Assembly: GCA_017535725.1 (NCBI GenBank) | Contig: JAFXTO010000025.1 | Coordinates: forward strand, 1-64,000 | DNA length: 64,000 nucleotides | Direction of reading: 5' to 3' | From: Bacteroidaceae bacterium | GTDB lineage: Bacteria; Bacteroidota; Bacteroidia; Bacteroidales; Bacteroidaceae | In this document: positions 14,881-23,547 of the stretch, one piece after another | Position numbering within the stretch: the first letter of the stretch is position 1 | How the letters are laid out: the number at the start of each line of letters is the position of its first letter | The notes under the pieces: model-generated | What the model was told of the DNA's origin: nothing | Databases searched by the model: none | The model's input: only the letters and a program-made list of their open reading frames with translations | Program-made: the position numbers and the translations under genes

Positions 14881-17234
14881 AGTCCAGAGAAGAACTTATA
14901 GAGGGCCGCAAGCATGGAAGCCTGCATAAATTCGCCGCGCAGGAGCATCGCTTTAACCTCCTCCTGGGTGAATGTATAGACTTCGATGTCCTCGGTGGCA
15001 TCCAGGTGTTGTGTATCCGTCTGTTCCACGCCCACGGCGATGTAGCTGTGGGTGATGTTGTTCATGGCGCTGGCATTACAGGTGAACTGCAGAGCCTCGC
15101 GCCATTCGCCGCCCGTATATCCTGTTTCCTCACAGAGTTCGCGCTTGGCAGCCGCCAGCGGGTCTTCGCCTTCCTCCACGCATCCTGCCACGATTTCGAA
15201 GCAGGTGCGCCCGAGGCCGTGGCGGTATTGCCGGATAATAACCATGTCACCGTCTTTGGTAATGGCAATAACGTGCACCCAGGTGGGGTACTCCAGGACG
15301 TAGTATTCGTCGTTGATGCGGCCGTTGGGCAGCAGGCAGGTGTCGCGGCGAGCCGTAAGCCACGGGCGACGGAAGAGGTATTCGCTCTTGAGGGTTTTCC
15401 AATCAAGAGACTCTCCCCCCGGAGACTCTCCCCCCGCCCTCCCTGTTAGGGAGGGAGCAGAATGTTCTGACTGGGCATCCGCCAAGCTCTCAGATGGACT
15501 CTCAAGTGAACACCCTTCACAGGTAATCGCTCCCTCCCTCGCTCGGCTCGAAGAGACGCTTGACCCTTCAAGAACAGGGAGGGCGGGGGGAGAGTCCGGT
15601 AAATATTCTTTCAATTCAATACTCCTCTTGATGATGGCGCGTGATTCGGAGAGGGTGCTGACGAGACCGGCAGCGCGGACTTGCACGAGGGCGTTGCCGA
15701 GGGCGGTACCTTCCTGCGGGCCTGCGATGACGGGCATCTGGAGGGCGTCGGCGGTGAACTGCATGAGGTATTGGTTGCGGGAACCGCCACCGATGACATG
15801 CAGGCGCTGGATGTCAACAGGGGTGAGGCGGCGCAGGATGTCCACCACTTCGCGGTAGCGGGCTGCAAGGGAGCGGAAGATGATGCGGACGTAGTCGGCA
15901 GGGGTCTCTGGCAGGGGCTGACCGGTCTCGGTGAGGTAGTCGCAGATGGCGGCGGTCATCGAGGCGGGATGGGCGAAGCGGGGGTCATCGGGGTTGATAA
16001 GGCTGGCGCAGGTGGAGGAGAGGCAGAGGGAGTTGAGGGTGTTGACGTCGGAGGGGACTGCGGCGGGAAAACCGCCGCACACCAACGCTGATGGGGAGGA
16101 GGAAGACGAGGAAGATGGGGAGGAAGAAGAAGAGGGGGATGCGGAGGGAGAAGACGAGGAAGATGGGGAGGAGGACGAAGAGGGGGAAGAGGAGGAAGAG
16201 GGAGACGGGGACGAAGAGGGGGAGGGAGACGGGGAAGAAGAGGAAGGGGAGGAAGAAGGCGAGGAGGGGGAGGAAGAAGGCGAGGAGGGGGAGGACCACT
16301 CTTTGCGGCATTGCTCATAGATCCAGAGGCCGGTGATGTTCTTGAGGAAACGGGTGGTGTGGTCGAGGCCTCCTTCGTTGGTGAAGTTCTCGGCAAAGCT
16401 GTCCGCATTGATGATGGGGGCGGGGGATTCCACGCCAAGGAGGGACCAGGTGCCACAGCTGAGGTAGGCGAAGTTGGCATCCTCTGCTGGCACGGCGGCA
16501 ACGGCGGAGGCGGTGTCGTGGGAGCCCACGGCGATGATGGGGATAGCAGCGAGACCTGTGGCGGCCTGCACTTGGGGAGTGAGCGTTCCCACCTGCTCGC
16601 CGGGCTGCACGAGGCGTCCGAACTGGTTGCGCGAGAGGCCGACGGTCTCCAACAAGGCGGGGTCGAGGTCGCCGGAGCGGGGATTCAGCATCTGGGAGGT
16701 GGAGGCCACCGTATATTCACAGACTGCCTCGCCCGCGAGCATATAGATGAGGGCATCGGGCATGAAGAGTATTTTGTCGACATGCTGAAGGGCGATACAG
16801 CCATTGCGGCGCAGGGTATCGAGCTGGAAGAGCGAATTGAAGGGCATGAGCTGGATGCCCGTGCGGTCATAGACTTCCTGCTGCGGCATGCGGTCGGCGA
16901 AGTAGCGCTCCATGGCTCCATCGGTGTGGGAGTCCCTGTAGCAGTAAGGCAGTCCGAGGAGCTGGCCGTCCTTGCCGAAGAAGGCGAAGTCACAGCCCCA
17001 TGTGTCGATGCCGATACTCTGCAAGGTGATGCCTTCTGCCTTCACTTGCCGCAGAGCCCGCAGGACTTCGTTGTAGAGGTGAGGCAGGTTCCAGAAGATG
17101 TGGCCGCCCAGGGGCAGCTGAGGATTCTCGAAACGAGTGAACTCACGCATCGCGATGCGCGTTCCGTCGAAAGTGGCCAGCACAGTGCGGCCGCTGGTGG
17201 CGCCGAGATCTACGGCGAGATAGTGAGTGGACAT
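14877..17234 (-). CDS. rhaB: Rhamnulokinase fused to a NUDIX hydrolase, with two unusual insertions
   Basis: 785 residues from MSTHYLAVDLGATSGRTVL; an upstream frame extension to 17279 lacks family support. Residues 1-530 are an FGGY-family rhamnulokinase (DLGATSGR phosphate loop, IGIDTWGCDFA, ATP-site HVIGGGSRNQYL), which phosphorylates L-rhamnulose. The C-terminal 180 residues are a NUDIX domain with a full box (GCVEEGEDPLAAAKREL then CEETGY, near 684-706), like ADP-ribose or sugar-nucleotide pyrophosphatases. Residues about 312-381 are an almost pure Ser/Pro tract replacing a short kinase loop. Residues about 545-607, between the domains, come from a palindromic repeat element. The two enzymes are usually separate genes, so the element may have fused them. 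Whether kinase folding tolerates the Ser/Pro tract is unknown. Confidence 0.85.
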   Translation of the reverse strand: MSTHYLAVDLGATSGRTVLATFDGTRIAMREFTRFENPQLPLGGHIFWNLPHLYNEVLRALRQVKAEGITLQSIGIDTWGCDFAFFGKDGQLLGLPYCYRDSHTDGAMERYFADRMPQQEVYDRTGIQLMPFNSLFQLDTLRRNGCIALQHVDKILFMPDALIYMLAGEAVCEYTVASTSQMLNPRSGDLDPALLETVGLSRNQFGRLVQPGEQVGTLTPQVQAATGLAAIPIIAVGSHDTASAVAAVPAEDANFAYLSCGTWSLLGVESPAPIINADSFAENFTNEGGLDHTTRFLKNITGLWIYEQCRKEWSSPSSPSSSPSSPSSSPSSSSPSPSPSSSPSPSSSSSPSSSSSPSSSSSPSASPSSSSSPSSSSSSSPSALVCGGFPAAVPSDVNTLNSLCLSSTCASLINPDDPRFAHPASMTAAICDYLTETGQPLPETPADYVRIIFRSLAARYREVVDILRRLTPVDIQRLHVIGGGSRNQYLMQFTADALQMPVIAGPQEGTALGNALVQVRAAGLVSTLSESRAIIKRSIELKEYLPDSPPALPVLEGSSVSSSRAREGAITCEGCSLESPSESLADAQSEHSAPSLTGRAGGESPGGESLDWKTLKSEYLFRRPWLTARRDTCLLPNGRINDEYYVLEYPTWVHVIAITKDGDMVIIRQYRHGLGRTCFEIVAGCVEEGEDPLAAAKRELCEETGYTGGEWREALQFTCNASAMNNITHSYIAVGVEQTDTQHLDATEDIEVYTFTQEEVKAMLLRGEFMQASMLAALYKFFSGL
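15425..15595. repeat. Palindromic insertion element joining kinase and NUDIX domains
   Basis: Perfect 23-bp inverted ends (15425-15447 and 15573-15595), rich in C on one side and G on the other, enclose about 125 bp. An inner pair GGGAGGGAGC (15449-15458) and GCTCCCTCCC (15529-15538) is also complementary. It is read through in frame and encodes PPALPV- and SLTGRAGGES-like peptides. It resembles a small non-autonomous palindromic repeat rather than a protein domain. Confidence 0.8.
16090..16302. repeat. Homopurine/homopyrimidine tract of about 210 bp inside rhaB
   Basis: The plus strand is almost wholly G and A (GAGGAAGATGGGGAGGA-type units, with GACGAGGAAGATGGGGAGGA present twice). On the coding strand this is Ser/Pro codons. 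Such tracts can form triplex DNA and change length by slippage. Confidence 0.85.
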
Positions 17235-17306
17235 ATTTTTTAGGTTATATTTGTTCAAGCAAGGAATCTTGGCTCCCAAGAGGGAGCGAGATGGTGATTT
17301 GGGGTG

Positions 17307-18368
17307 CTATTTCCAGAGGCGGGCGCCGAAGATGGCACGGGCTCTCCATTTATTCTGGTTGACGACCATGACGTTGTCATCGAAGATGGAATTGGTCATG
17401 GTGAGGGTGGCGGCAGCAAAGTAGCGGCGCGAGAAGTTCCAGACGATGGCCAGGCGCTCGTTGAAAATCATGTTAAAGCGGATGTGCTTGGCGCGTATCG
17501 CCGTGTCTGCGAGGGTAATCTTATTGTAGTTATAGACCACGAACGTAGGGGTCATGGAGGCGTGGAGAAGCCATTGCCGTCGCTTGCCTAAGACAAAGTT
17601 GTAGCCATAGCCTCCGCCGAGGCCGAGGTTGCCGATGCGTACGTTGAAGTCAGGCAGGTCGGGACGGCGTTCCTTGAGTTCGTCGCGCGTCTCGATAAAG
17701 CCGTACTGTATGCTGAGCCCGAGTAGGAATGAGCCTGCGGAGCGCCGCTGTATCCAGCTCTGAGAGAAGGCGGCGGGATAGGAGAAGCGGCGGTGGTTGA
17801 AGACATAGTAGGCGGCGATGTTACCCATTTTCAGGTTGACATCGTTCTCCTCCAGATAGCCTGTCTTGCCATCGATGGTGATGTCACCGGAGAGGGACGT
17901 GGAGCGATGGTAGCTGCCGTCGAGACTGAAGCGGCTGCTGTAATAGACCAAGCTGAACTCGTAGTCGGTGTATTTGCCAGCCATCTTGGCGGGATTGATG
18001 GCGAAGGAGGCGCCGAGGCCGCGGTAGGAAGCGCCGAGGCTGATGGTGCTCTTGAAGCGCGTGCGCAGGCGGGCGGAAGTGGAGATGCCGTTGTAGCCGC
18101 TCAGCTCGCCATCGAGTCCGCTGATGGTGCCTCGGACGTTGAAGTCGTCGCCGGAGAGGTTGACGCGCAGCTTGGCAGTAATCATGCCGATGGGCCGCAC
18201 GACGTAGTTGGTGTCGTAGCTGGTCTTGTTGTAGAAGCGGTGTGCGAGCACGCTGTCCACGCTGCCCGCCACTTCCAGAAGGTTTTTCTTCTCATGCTTC
18301 TGGGCATCAGCGGCGCTGGCAACAGGGAGCATGAGCGCGGCAAGTATCCAACAGCCAGCGTGTTTCAT
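17307..18368 (-). CDS. DUF4421 family outer membrane beta-barrel-like protein
   Basis: 353 residues with a signal peptide (CWILAALMLPVASAADA) and a long run of alternating strands rich in Tyr, Phe and Gly ending in GARLWK, typical of a barrel sorted to the outer membrane. It matches in style the Bacteroidetes DUF4421 family, which has no known function. The ATG overlaps the stop of the ABC permease by 4 bases, so it is translated with the exporter genes and may be an accessory outer-membrane component. The function is inferred from context only. Confidence 0.75.
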   Translation of the reverse strand: MKHAGCWILAALMLPVASAADAQKHEKKNLLEVAGSVDSVLAHRFYNKTSYDTNYVVRPIGMITAKLRVNLSGDDFNVRGTISGLDGELSGYNGISTSARLRTRFKSTISLGASYRGLGASFAINPAKMAGKYTDYEFSLVYYSSRFSLDGSYHRSTSLSGDITIDGKTGYLEENDVNLKMGNIAAYYVFNHRRFSYPAAFSQSWIQRRSAGSFLLGLSIQYGFIETRDELKERRPDLPDFNVRIGNLGLGGGYGYNFVLGKRRQWLLHASMTPTFVVYNYNKITLADTAIRAKHIRFNMIFNERLAIVWNFSRRYFAAATLTMTNSIFDDNVMVVNQNKWRARAIFGARLWK

Positions 18369-19549
18369 TCGAGGACGGTGCGACCTACTGCCTTACGAAT
18401 CTCGAACATGTACATGAAGCAAGAGAGGAGGAAGTACACGCCCGCAAGAATCCATAGGTTCAGAATCTCGCGATGGCAATCCCCCAGCGATGCTCCCATG
18501 CCCTGGATGCGAACGTAGGCGTTAGCGCCCCAGGTAGAGGGGAAGATGGTACCGACAACTTTCCAGAAAGGAGGTATCGAAGCTCCCGGCCAGCTGACAC
18601 CCGTGAGGAACAGCAGGGGGATGGACATGAAGACGAATAGCAGAATGCAGTCTTCACGGCGGAAGATGAAACTCGACCAGAAGATAGCCATATAAGTACA
18701 TGCCAACAGGTAGGGAACGAGGAAGCCGAGCAGCTCCGTGAAGTGTCCCAACTGCGGCAAGCCAAACCAGCGCGTGACGCAGACGGCCATATAAATCCCC
18801 ATCAACATGAAGAGCATGAAGTGCACAAGTCCCTTGCCGAGGACGATGGCAAGAGTGTTCTTGTAATGACGGGTGGGCGGTATGACCAGTCCGCGGAAGC
18901 GCTCGCGGCTACGCCCCATCGACATTCCTACCCCGAGGCACAGCGCCTGCTGGAGAATCAGCATCAGCACGGCAGGGATCAGGAAGGCGGCAAAGCCTCC
19001 GGCGGGATTATACAGCTTGACCTCCTCGAAGCGGATAGGCCAGCGCGCCAGTTCTTCCTCGCGGGCTGTGATGTTCTCCTGACGTTCCCTGACCTTGATG
19101 TTGCGGTTCATCTCCTGAGCGACATTGATGACAGCCAGGTACTCCACCTTGTAATAAAGCATGGAGGTGAGGTCGCTGTAAAGTCCCACCACGGCCTGCT
19201 GGCCACGCCACAGACGCATGTCGAACTCACGCGGAATACGCAAGATGCCGAAGACGTCGCGGCGGCGCATCAGCTTCTGTGCCTCTTCCATATTGGTGCA
19301 ATGGGCTGCAACCACCACCTCTGGCGTCGCATCCACACGGCGGATGAATTCGCGACTGCGGTCGGTCATGCAGTCATCAACCACACAGATGGGAAGTTCA
19401 CGCTGCGTCTCGTTGTTGTAAATCATGGCGTAGAGCAATGGGTAGGCCAGCGGGAGCAAGATGACGAAGATGAGGATTCCCTCGTCCTTCACCAGCTCAC
19501 AGAGCTCATCCCACCACACGTGGAGTATCGGAAACTTAGGAAATTTCAT
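18365..19549 (-). CDS. ABC-2 type exporter permease (second of a pair)
   Basis: 394 residues. One membrane span near residues 25-45 (LIFVILLPLAYPLLYAMIY) is followed by a periplasmic domain of about 130 residues and five C-terminal spans, the ABC-2 membrane (YhhJ/YbhS-like) layout. It is coupled to the permease upstream and to DUF4421 downstream by 4-base overlaps. With HlyD- and TolC-like partners it should form a tripartite exporter. No ATP-binding subunit lies in the cluster. Confidence 0.85.
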   Translation of the reverse strand: MKFPKFPILHVWWDELCELVKDEGILIFVILLPLAYPLLYAMIYNNETQRELPICVVDDCMTDRSREFIRRVDATPEVVVAAHCTNMEEAQKLMRRRDVFGILRIPREFDMRLWRGQQAVVGLYSDLTSMLYYKVEYLAVINVAQEMNRNIKVRERQENITAREEELARWPIRFEEVKLYNPAGGFAAFLIPAVLMLILQQALCLGVGMSMGRSRERFRGLVIPPTRHYKNTLAIVLGKGLVHFMLFMLMGIYMAVCVTRWFGLPQLGHFTELLGFLVPYLLACTYMAIFWSSFIFRREDCILLFVFMSIPLLFLTGVSWPGASIPPFWKVVGTIFPSTWGANAYVRIQGMGASLGDCHREILNLWILAGVYFLLSCFMYMFEIRKAVGRTVLE

Positions 19550-20721
19550 GCCTTGTATTCTTTATAGAGGAAGGCGTCTTTCAGGCGGAAGGCGAACAGC
19601 TGCGGCAGCAAGAAGATGAGTACCAAGGCGGTGACATTCATCCACGCATAGCTGATATGATAGCCGTTCAGACACTGATTGACGTAAATGAGGAAATAGT
19701 GGTGCAGGGGGAAGATATTCGCCAGCCACTGGAAGGGAGCGTCCATCGCCGAAACGGGGAACGAAAAGCCCGCCAACGAGAACTGCATGACACCCAACAG
19801 CGAACAAGCGGACATTGCCATACGCATCTGACCGGGGAAGGCCTCGAACAACAGCAGACCGAAGCCCTGGGAGGAGAGCACGGCGAGCAAACCCCACAGC
19901 ATCATGCGAGGAATGCCGCATTGACAGGGGAACTGCAGGTAGCCATAGAAGATGAAGTCTATGAGCCAGAATATGATGGTGTAGAGTACCGTCTGCGGCA
20001 ACAGCTTTCCGAGGACAATAACAGCAACGTTTCCCCTACCCATCTGATAGAGTTTTTTCTGACGGTCACGCTTCCATTCGATGCCGAGGGAATAGCTTGT
20101 GGTGAGCATGATGACCAGCATCAGCAGTCCGGGCACAAGGAGGTTCGAGAGGACAACGGAGTAGTTCAGATGCGGGTTGCCGAGGGGGTGGCTCTCGACG
20201 ACAATAGGCTGCAAGGTTCCCATGATCTGGGAATCGGTATAGCCCTTGGCCCGCATGACGGCTCGCGTCATCGCCAGTCCTGCCATCTCGCTCATCTTGC
20301 GCATATCCTTCATCAACAGCGACGCGGCGATATAGTACGTGTCGTTGGTGTAGAAGGAGATGACGGGCTGCCGCTGCGTCAATGCCGCCTCGGTCGTACC
20401 CTTGGGTATGCGGAAGATGCCATAGACTTCGCCGCGCTGCATGGCCTGCCGCGCTTCGGTGAAGCTCTTTGTCTGCAAGACGAAATTGGTCTCCTCCATC
20501 GTCCCGAGGATGCGGGTCAGCTGACGGGTGACGTGGGTGTCGTCCTCATCAACGAGCGCTGCCGGCAACTTCGTCGGAAGACCCGCTGACATCATGCTCG
20601 TGAACAGCCAGAGGAATCCCAGCGGTGCCAGAATCATGATGACGAGGAAGATGGGGCGACGGCCGAATCCTCTCAACTCGCGACGGGCAATTTTCCAGAT
20701 ATCCTTTAATGCAGTCAGCAT
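19546..20721 (-). CDS. ABC-2 type exporter permease (first of a pair)
   Basis: 391 residues with the same layout as its neighbour: a span near 25-45 (IFLVIMILAPLGFLWLFTSM), a large periplasmic domain and five C-terminal spans. The two are paralogues and likely form a heterodimer. It starts 7 bases after the HlyD-like gene. The substrate is unknown; in other bacteria such sets export drugs, bile acids or lipids. Confidence 0.85.
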   Translation of the reverse strand: MLTALKDIWKIARRELRGFGRRPIFLVIMILAPLGFLWLFTSMMSAGLPTKLPAALVDEDDTHVTRQLTRILGTMEETNFVLQTKSFTEARQAMQRGEVYGIFRIPKGTTEAALTQRQPVISFYTNDTYYIAASLLMKDMRKMSEMAGLAMTRAVMRAKGYTDSQIMGTLQPIVVESHPLGNPHLNYSVVLSNLLVPGLLMLVIMLTTSYSLGIEWKRDRQKKLYQMGRGNVAVIVLGKLLPQTVLYTIIFWLIDFIFYGYLQFPCQCGIPRMMLWGLLAVLSSQGFGLLLFEAFPGQMRMAMSACSLLGVMQFSLAGFSFPVSAMDAPFQWLANIFPLHHYFLIYVNQCLNGYHISYAWMNVTALVLIFLLPQLFAFRLKDAFLYKEYKA

Positions 20722-20728
20722 TTCACGC

Positions 20729-21715
20729 TCATTTTATTATCGCCGTCATTCCGGCAAGGATGTCCTTGATGTCAGCTTGGTTCACGGGATAGGCTGTGAC
20801 CTCGAAGGTCTTCAGGTCGTACTGATCCAGCGCCTTTGTAGCCTTCCAGGTGGCATAGCTGCCCATAACGTTGATACTGGTAACCTTCACCTTAAGCTCA
20901 CGATCGACGGCGGGAACATAGACGTTCAGCTCCGTGTCGAGAGTCATGCCGGGGAGGTAATCCTCGCGGACGTTGAAGATGAAGCGCACATCGTCCGTAC
21001 GAGCGATGTTCATGATGGGTGAACCCGTACCGACGAGTTCTCCGAGCTTGGGAAATATCTCGGTGACGGTGCCGTCGGCGGTGACCAGCAGCACGGTTTC
21101 CTTCTGATAGCCCTGTACTTCGGTGACAGCACCCTGAGCGCGAGCCACCTGTGCGGCAGCAGCGGCCTTATCCTCGCGGCGGGCACCTTCGCGAGCCATC
21201 TCATACTGGCTGCGGGCAGCCTTCTCGGTAGCCTGCATGGCCTTCAGCTGTGCCTCGGCCTCATCGCGTTTCTGGGCTGGAATGACCCCTTCGTCGAAGA
21301 GACGGCTGACGCGGCTGTAGGTCTTCTCTGCCACTTCCAGTCCAGCCTGTGCCTTCTGCCAGAGCTCGTAGGCACCCTGGATTTCCTGCTGGCGTGCGCC
21401 GTTCTGTGCCTTCTGCTCGATGGCCTTTGCAGCGGCCTCTGCAGCGGTGGCCTGCATCATCTTTGCTTCCACCTCAGGCGAGTCCATGATAACAAGAGTG
21501 TCACCAGCCTTCACCTTGTCGCCGGTCTTTACCCGCAATTCCTTCACGCGGCTGGGTACCTTGCTCGAAATACGGTAGTCGCTGGTCTCTGCCTGTCCCT
21601 GCAGCACTTCCTGCGGTTCCGGAAGGAAGATGCCGACAAGGATTACCAATGCCATCACGCCCACCAGAACGAGGGCGATGATAAGCAAGTTGCTCAATTT
21701 ATTTCGTTTTGCCAT
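20729..21715 (-). CDS. HlyD-family membrane fusion protein
   Basis: 328 residues from MAKRNKLSNLLIIALVLVGV, where an N-terminal anchor spans about residues 9-30. The order after it is a lipoyl-like half (VPSRVKELRVKTGDKVKAGD), a coiled-coil hairpin (about 75-190, Ala/Glu/Lys-rich), the second lipoyl half and a beta-barrel domain. It would bridge the inner-membrane permeases to TolC across the periplasm. The ATG at 21724 adds three residues and is less likely. Confidence 0.85.
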   Translation of the reverse strand: MAKRNKLSNLLIIALVLVGVMALVILVGIFLPEPQEVLQGQAETSDYRISSKVPSRVKELRVKTGDKVKAGDTLVIMDSPEVEAKMMQATAAEAAAKAIEQKAQNGARQQEIQGAYELWQKAQAGLEVAEKTYSRVSRLFDEGVIPAQKRDEAEAQLKAMQATEKAARSQYEMAREGARREDKAAAAAQVARAQGAVTEVQGYQKETVLLVTADGTVTEIFPKLGELVGTGSPIMNIARTDDVRFIFNVREDYLPGMTLDTELNVYVPAVDRELKVKVTSINVMGSYATWKATKALDQYDLKTFEVTAYPVNQADIKDILAGMTAIIK

Positions 21716-21747
21716 AATATTCACGGGCTTTGCCCGTCGTTTAATGT

Positions 21748-23388
21748 TTAATGATTAACGTAATGAAGAGTTCCTAAAGCACGCTGCATATATAGATGTG
21801 CAAGCCGGGTGTCGATTTCTGCTTCTACGAGCGTGGAGTGTGCCGAGAGCCAGGCGGTCTGTGCCTGCAGGACGTTGCTGACAGGGATAACACCCTCGCG
21901 CATACCCAGATTGGCGATACGCATATTCTCGTCGGCCTGGTCTTTCGAACGGCGTGCGGTGGCCAGACGTTCGCGGGCTTCCTGAAGTTTCTGCTGGTTC
22001 TGATTGACTTGGAGGGTAATTTTCTCGCGCACCTCTTCGGCACGGGTTTCGGCCATAGCTGCTTCAGCCTTCGCCTGACGCACCTTGTAAACGCGGTCAC
22101 CCCAAGTGAGGATGGGTACTTTCAGCATCACACCTACACTCCAAAGGCCTCCGAACTTCTTCTGAAAGCCGTTATAGACATTCGGATTCGAGAGGAGGTA
22201 CCCTGCGGTGAGTGCCAAGTTAGGCATATACTCTGAACGGGCGACCTTCACCTGTTCGCGTTTCACCTGAGCGGCGATGTCCAAAGCCTTCAGTTCGGCA
22301 CGATTCCCCATAGCCGTTTCCACAGCACCTGCCGCATCGGCGTTGACGTCTAACCAAGTATCAATGTTATCGTTGGTCAGGTCGCGCGTCTCGTCCACCA
22401 GCGTGAATTCGGTGTCGAGGGGCAATCCGCAGATTTGTGCCAGCGCCATACGGGAAAGGGCGAGGCCGTTGTTCACCTGAATCATGGCAACTTCGGCTTC
22501 GTTGAGTTTGACCTTCACGCTCAGGCCATCGGCTTTGGTTGCCATACCTTCTGCGATGATTTTCTCGACGTCGCCATCCATCTTCTGTACCGTTTTGAGA
22601 AAGCTTTCGGCCAGTTGCTTCTTGCTCTGCAGGGCAACAATGCGCCAGTAAGCCTCATCCACGCTGACGAGCAAGTCTTGCTCTTCCATCGTGTGCTGAA
22701 CGCCTGCAGCTTCCTCGGCCAAGCGGGTGATATGGTCGTAGGCGCGAATCTTGCCACCCATGTAAAGAGGCTGAGTCAGCATAATGGCCACACCCGTCAT
22801 ATTGCGGTTGTCGGTGCGGAAAGCATCCACGATGTTCTGGCCTGCGGCATCGAGCATAGAAGCCATATTCGTCAGCATTCCGTTGAAGGCGGTGGAAGCC
22901 TGCTGCAAGAGGGGAGCAGTCAACTGCTGTACCAAGGATGGGTTGCTCATCAGCTGCACCAAGGTGGGATTGTTTGCCAAAATGGCCTGCATCTGCGGAG
23001 TTTGCAGCAAAGCCGCTACTTCGGGAGAAGACTGCAGGGCTGTCAGACGCTGCTGGAAGTCGGTAACGCCCTGCTGCAAACCCTGACCGACAGCACCAGC
23101 AAGATTGGTTCCCACGTGTGAGAATTTGTCTTTCTGTTCATCGGTGAGCAGGGAAATTTCCTTTGATACGCGCTGATAGCTACCTACTGCCGAAATCTTC
23201 GGAAAGTAGTTCGTAAGCGCAGACTTACGTTGCCAATGAGCGGCATCCTGCTTGAGGGAGCTCATCTGCAACGCCTTGTTGTTGCGAATGGCAAGCGCAC
23301 GACAACTGTCCAGGCTCAGTGGCTGTCCGACAACAGTCACCAAGCCTGCAACAATGAGTATCGCGGCCAAGAAAATACGTCTTTTCAT
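21748..23388 (-). CDS. TolC-like outer membrane efflux protein
   Basis: 546 residues with a signal peptide (MKRRIFLAAILIVAGLVTVVG) and the two outer membrane efflux repeats: long helices around LDSCRALAIRNNKALQMSSL and, in the second half, the region of VARSEYMPNLALTAGYLLSN. An extra segment (about residues 90-180, Gln- and Ala-rich) makes it longer than the usual 430-480. It is first in the exporter operon. The 23389-23547 gap shows no clear terminator or regulator gene. Confidence 0.85.
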   Translation of the reverse strand: MKRRIFLAAILIVAGLVTVVGQPLSLDSCRALAIRNNKALQMSSLKQDAAHWQRKSALTNYFPKISAVGSYQRVSKEISLLTDEQKDKFSHVGTNLAGAVGQGLQQGVTDFQQRLTALQSSPEVAALLQTPQMQAILANNPTLVQLMSNPSLVQQLTAPLLQQASTAFNGMLTNMASMLDAAGQNIVDAFRTDNRNMTGVAIMLTQPLYMGGKIRAYDHITRLAEEAAGVQHTMEEQDLLVSVDEAYWRIVALQSKKQLAESFLKTVQKMDGDVEKIIAEGMATKADGLSVKVKLNEAEVAMIQVNNGLALSRMALAQICGLPLDTEFTLVDETRDLTNDNIDTWLDVNADAAGAVETAMGNRAELKALDIAAQVKREQVKVARSEYMPNLALTAGYLLSNPNVYNGFQKKFGGLWSVGVMLKVPILTWGDRVYKVRQAKAEAAMAETRAEEVREKITLQVNQNQQKLQEARERLATARRSKDQADENMRIANLGMREGVIPVSNVLQAQTAWLSAHSTLVEAEIDTRLAHLYMQRALGTLHYVNH

Positions 23389-23547
23389 ATACCTATATTA
23401 TAATATATCTTCTGGTTGCATAAACAAAAGTCGGACATTTTCCGGTTTCTGCAAGAAAAAAGCGTACAAATAAAGTGGACGATATACACTTTTCTTTGAC
23501 TAATTCATTATTCTTTTCGCACGATTGAAAGGTCCATTTTACTCGTC

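Noticed and set aside
15946-16320. A Glu/Asp/Gly-rich plus-strand frame opposite rhaB
   Set aside because: It is the complement of the Ser/Pro tract; the kinase and NUDIX motifs prove the other strand codes.
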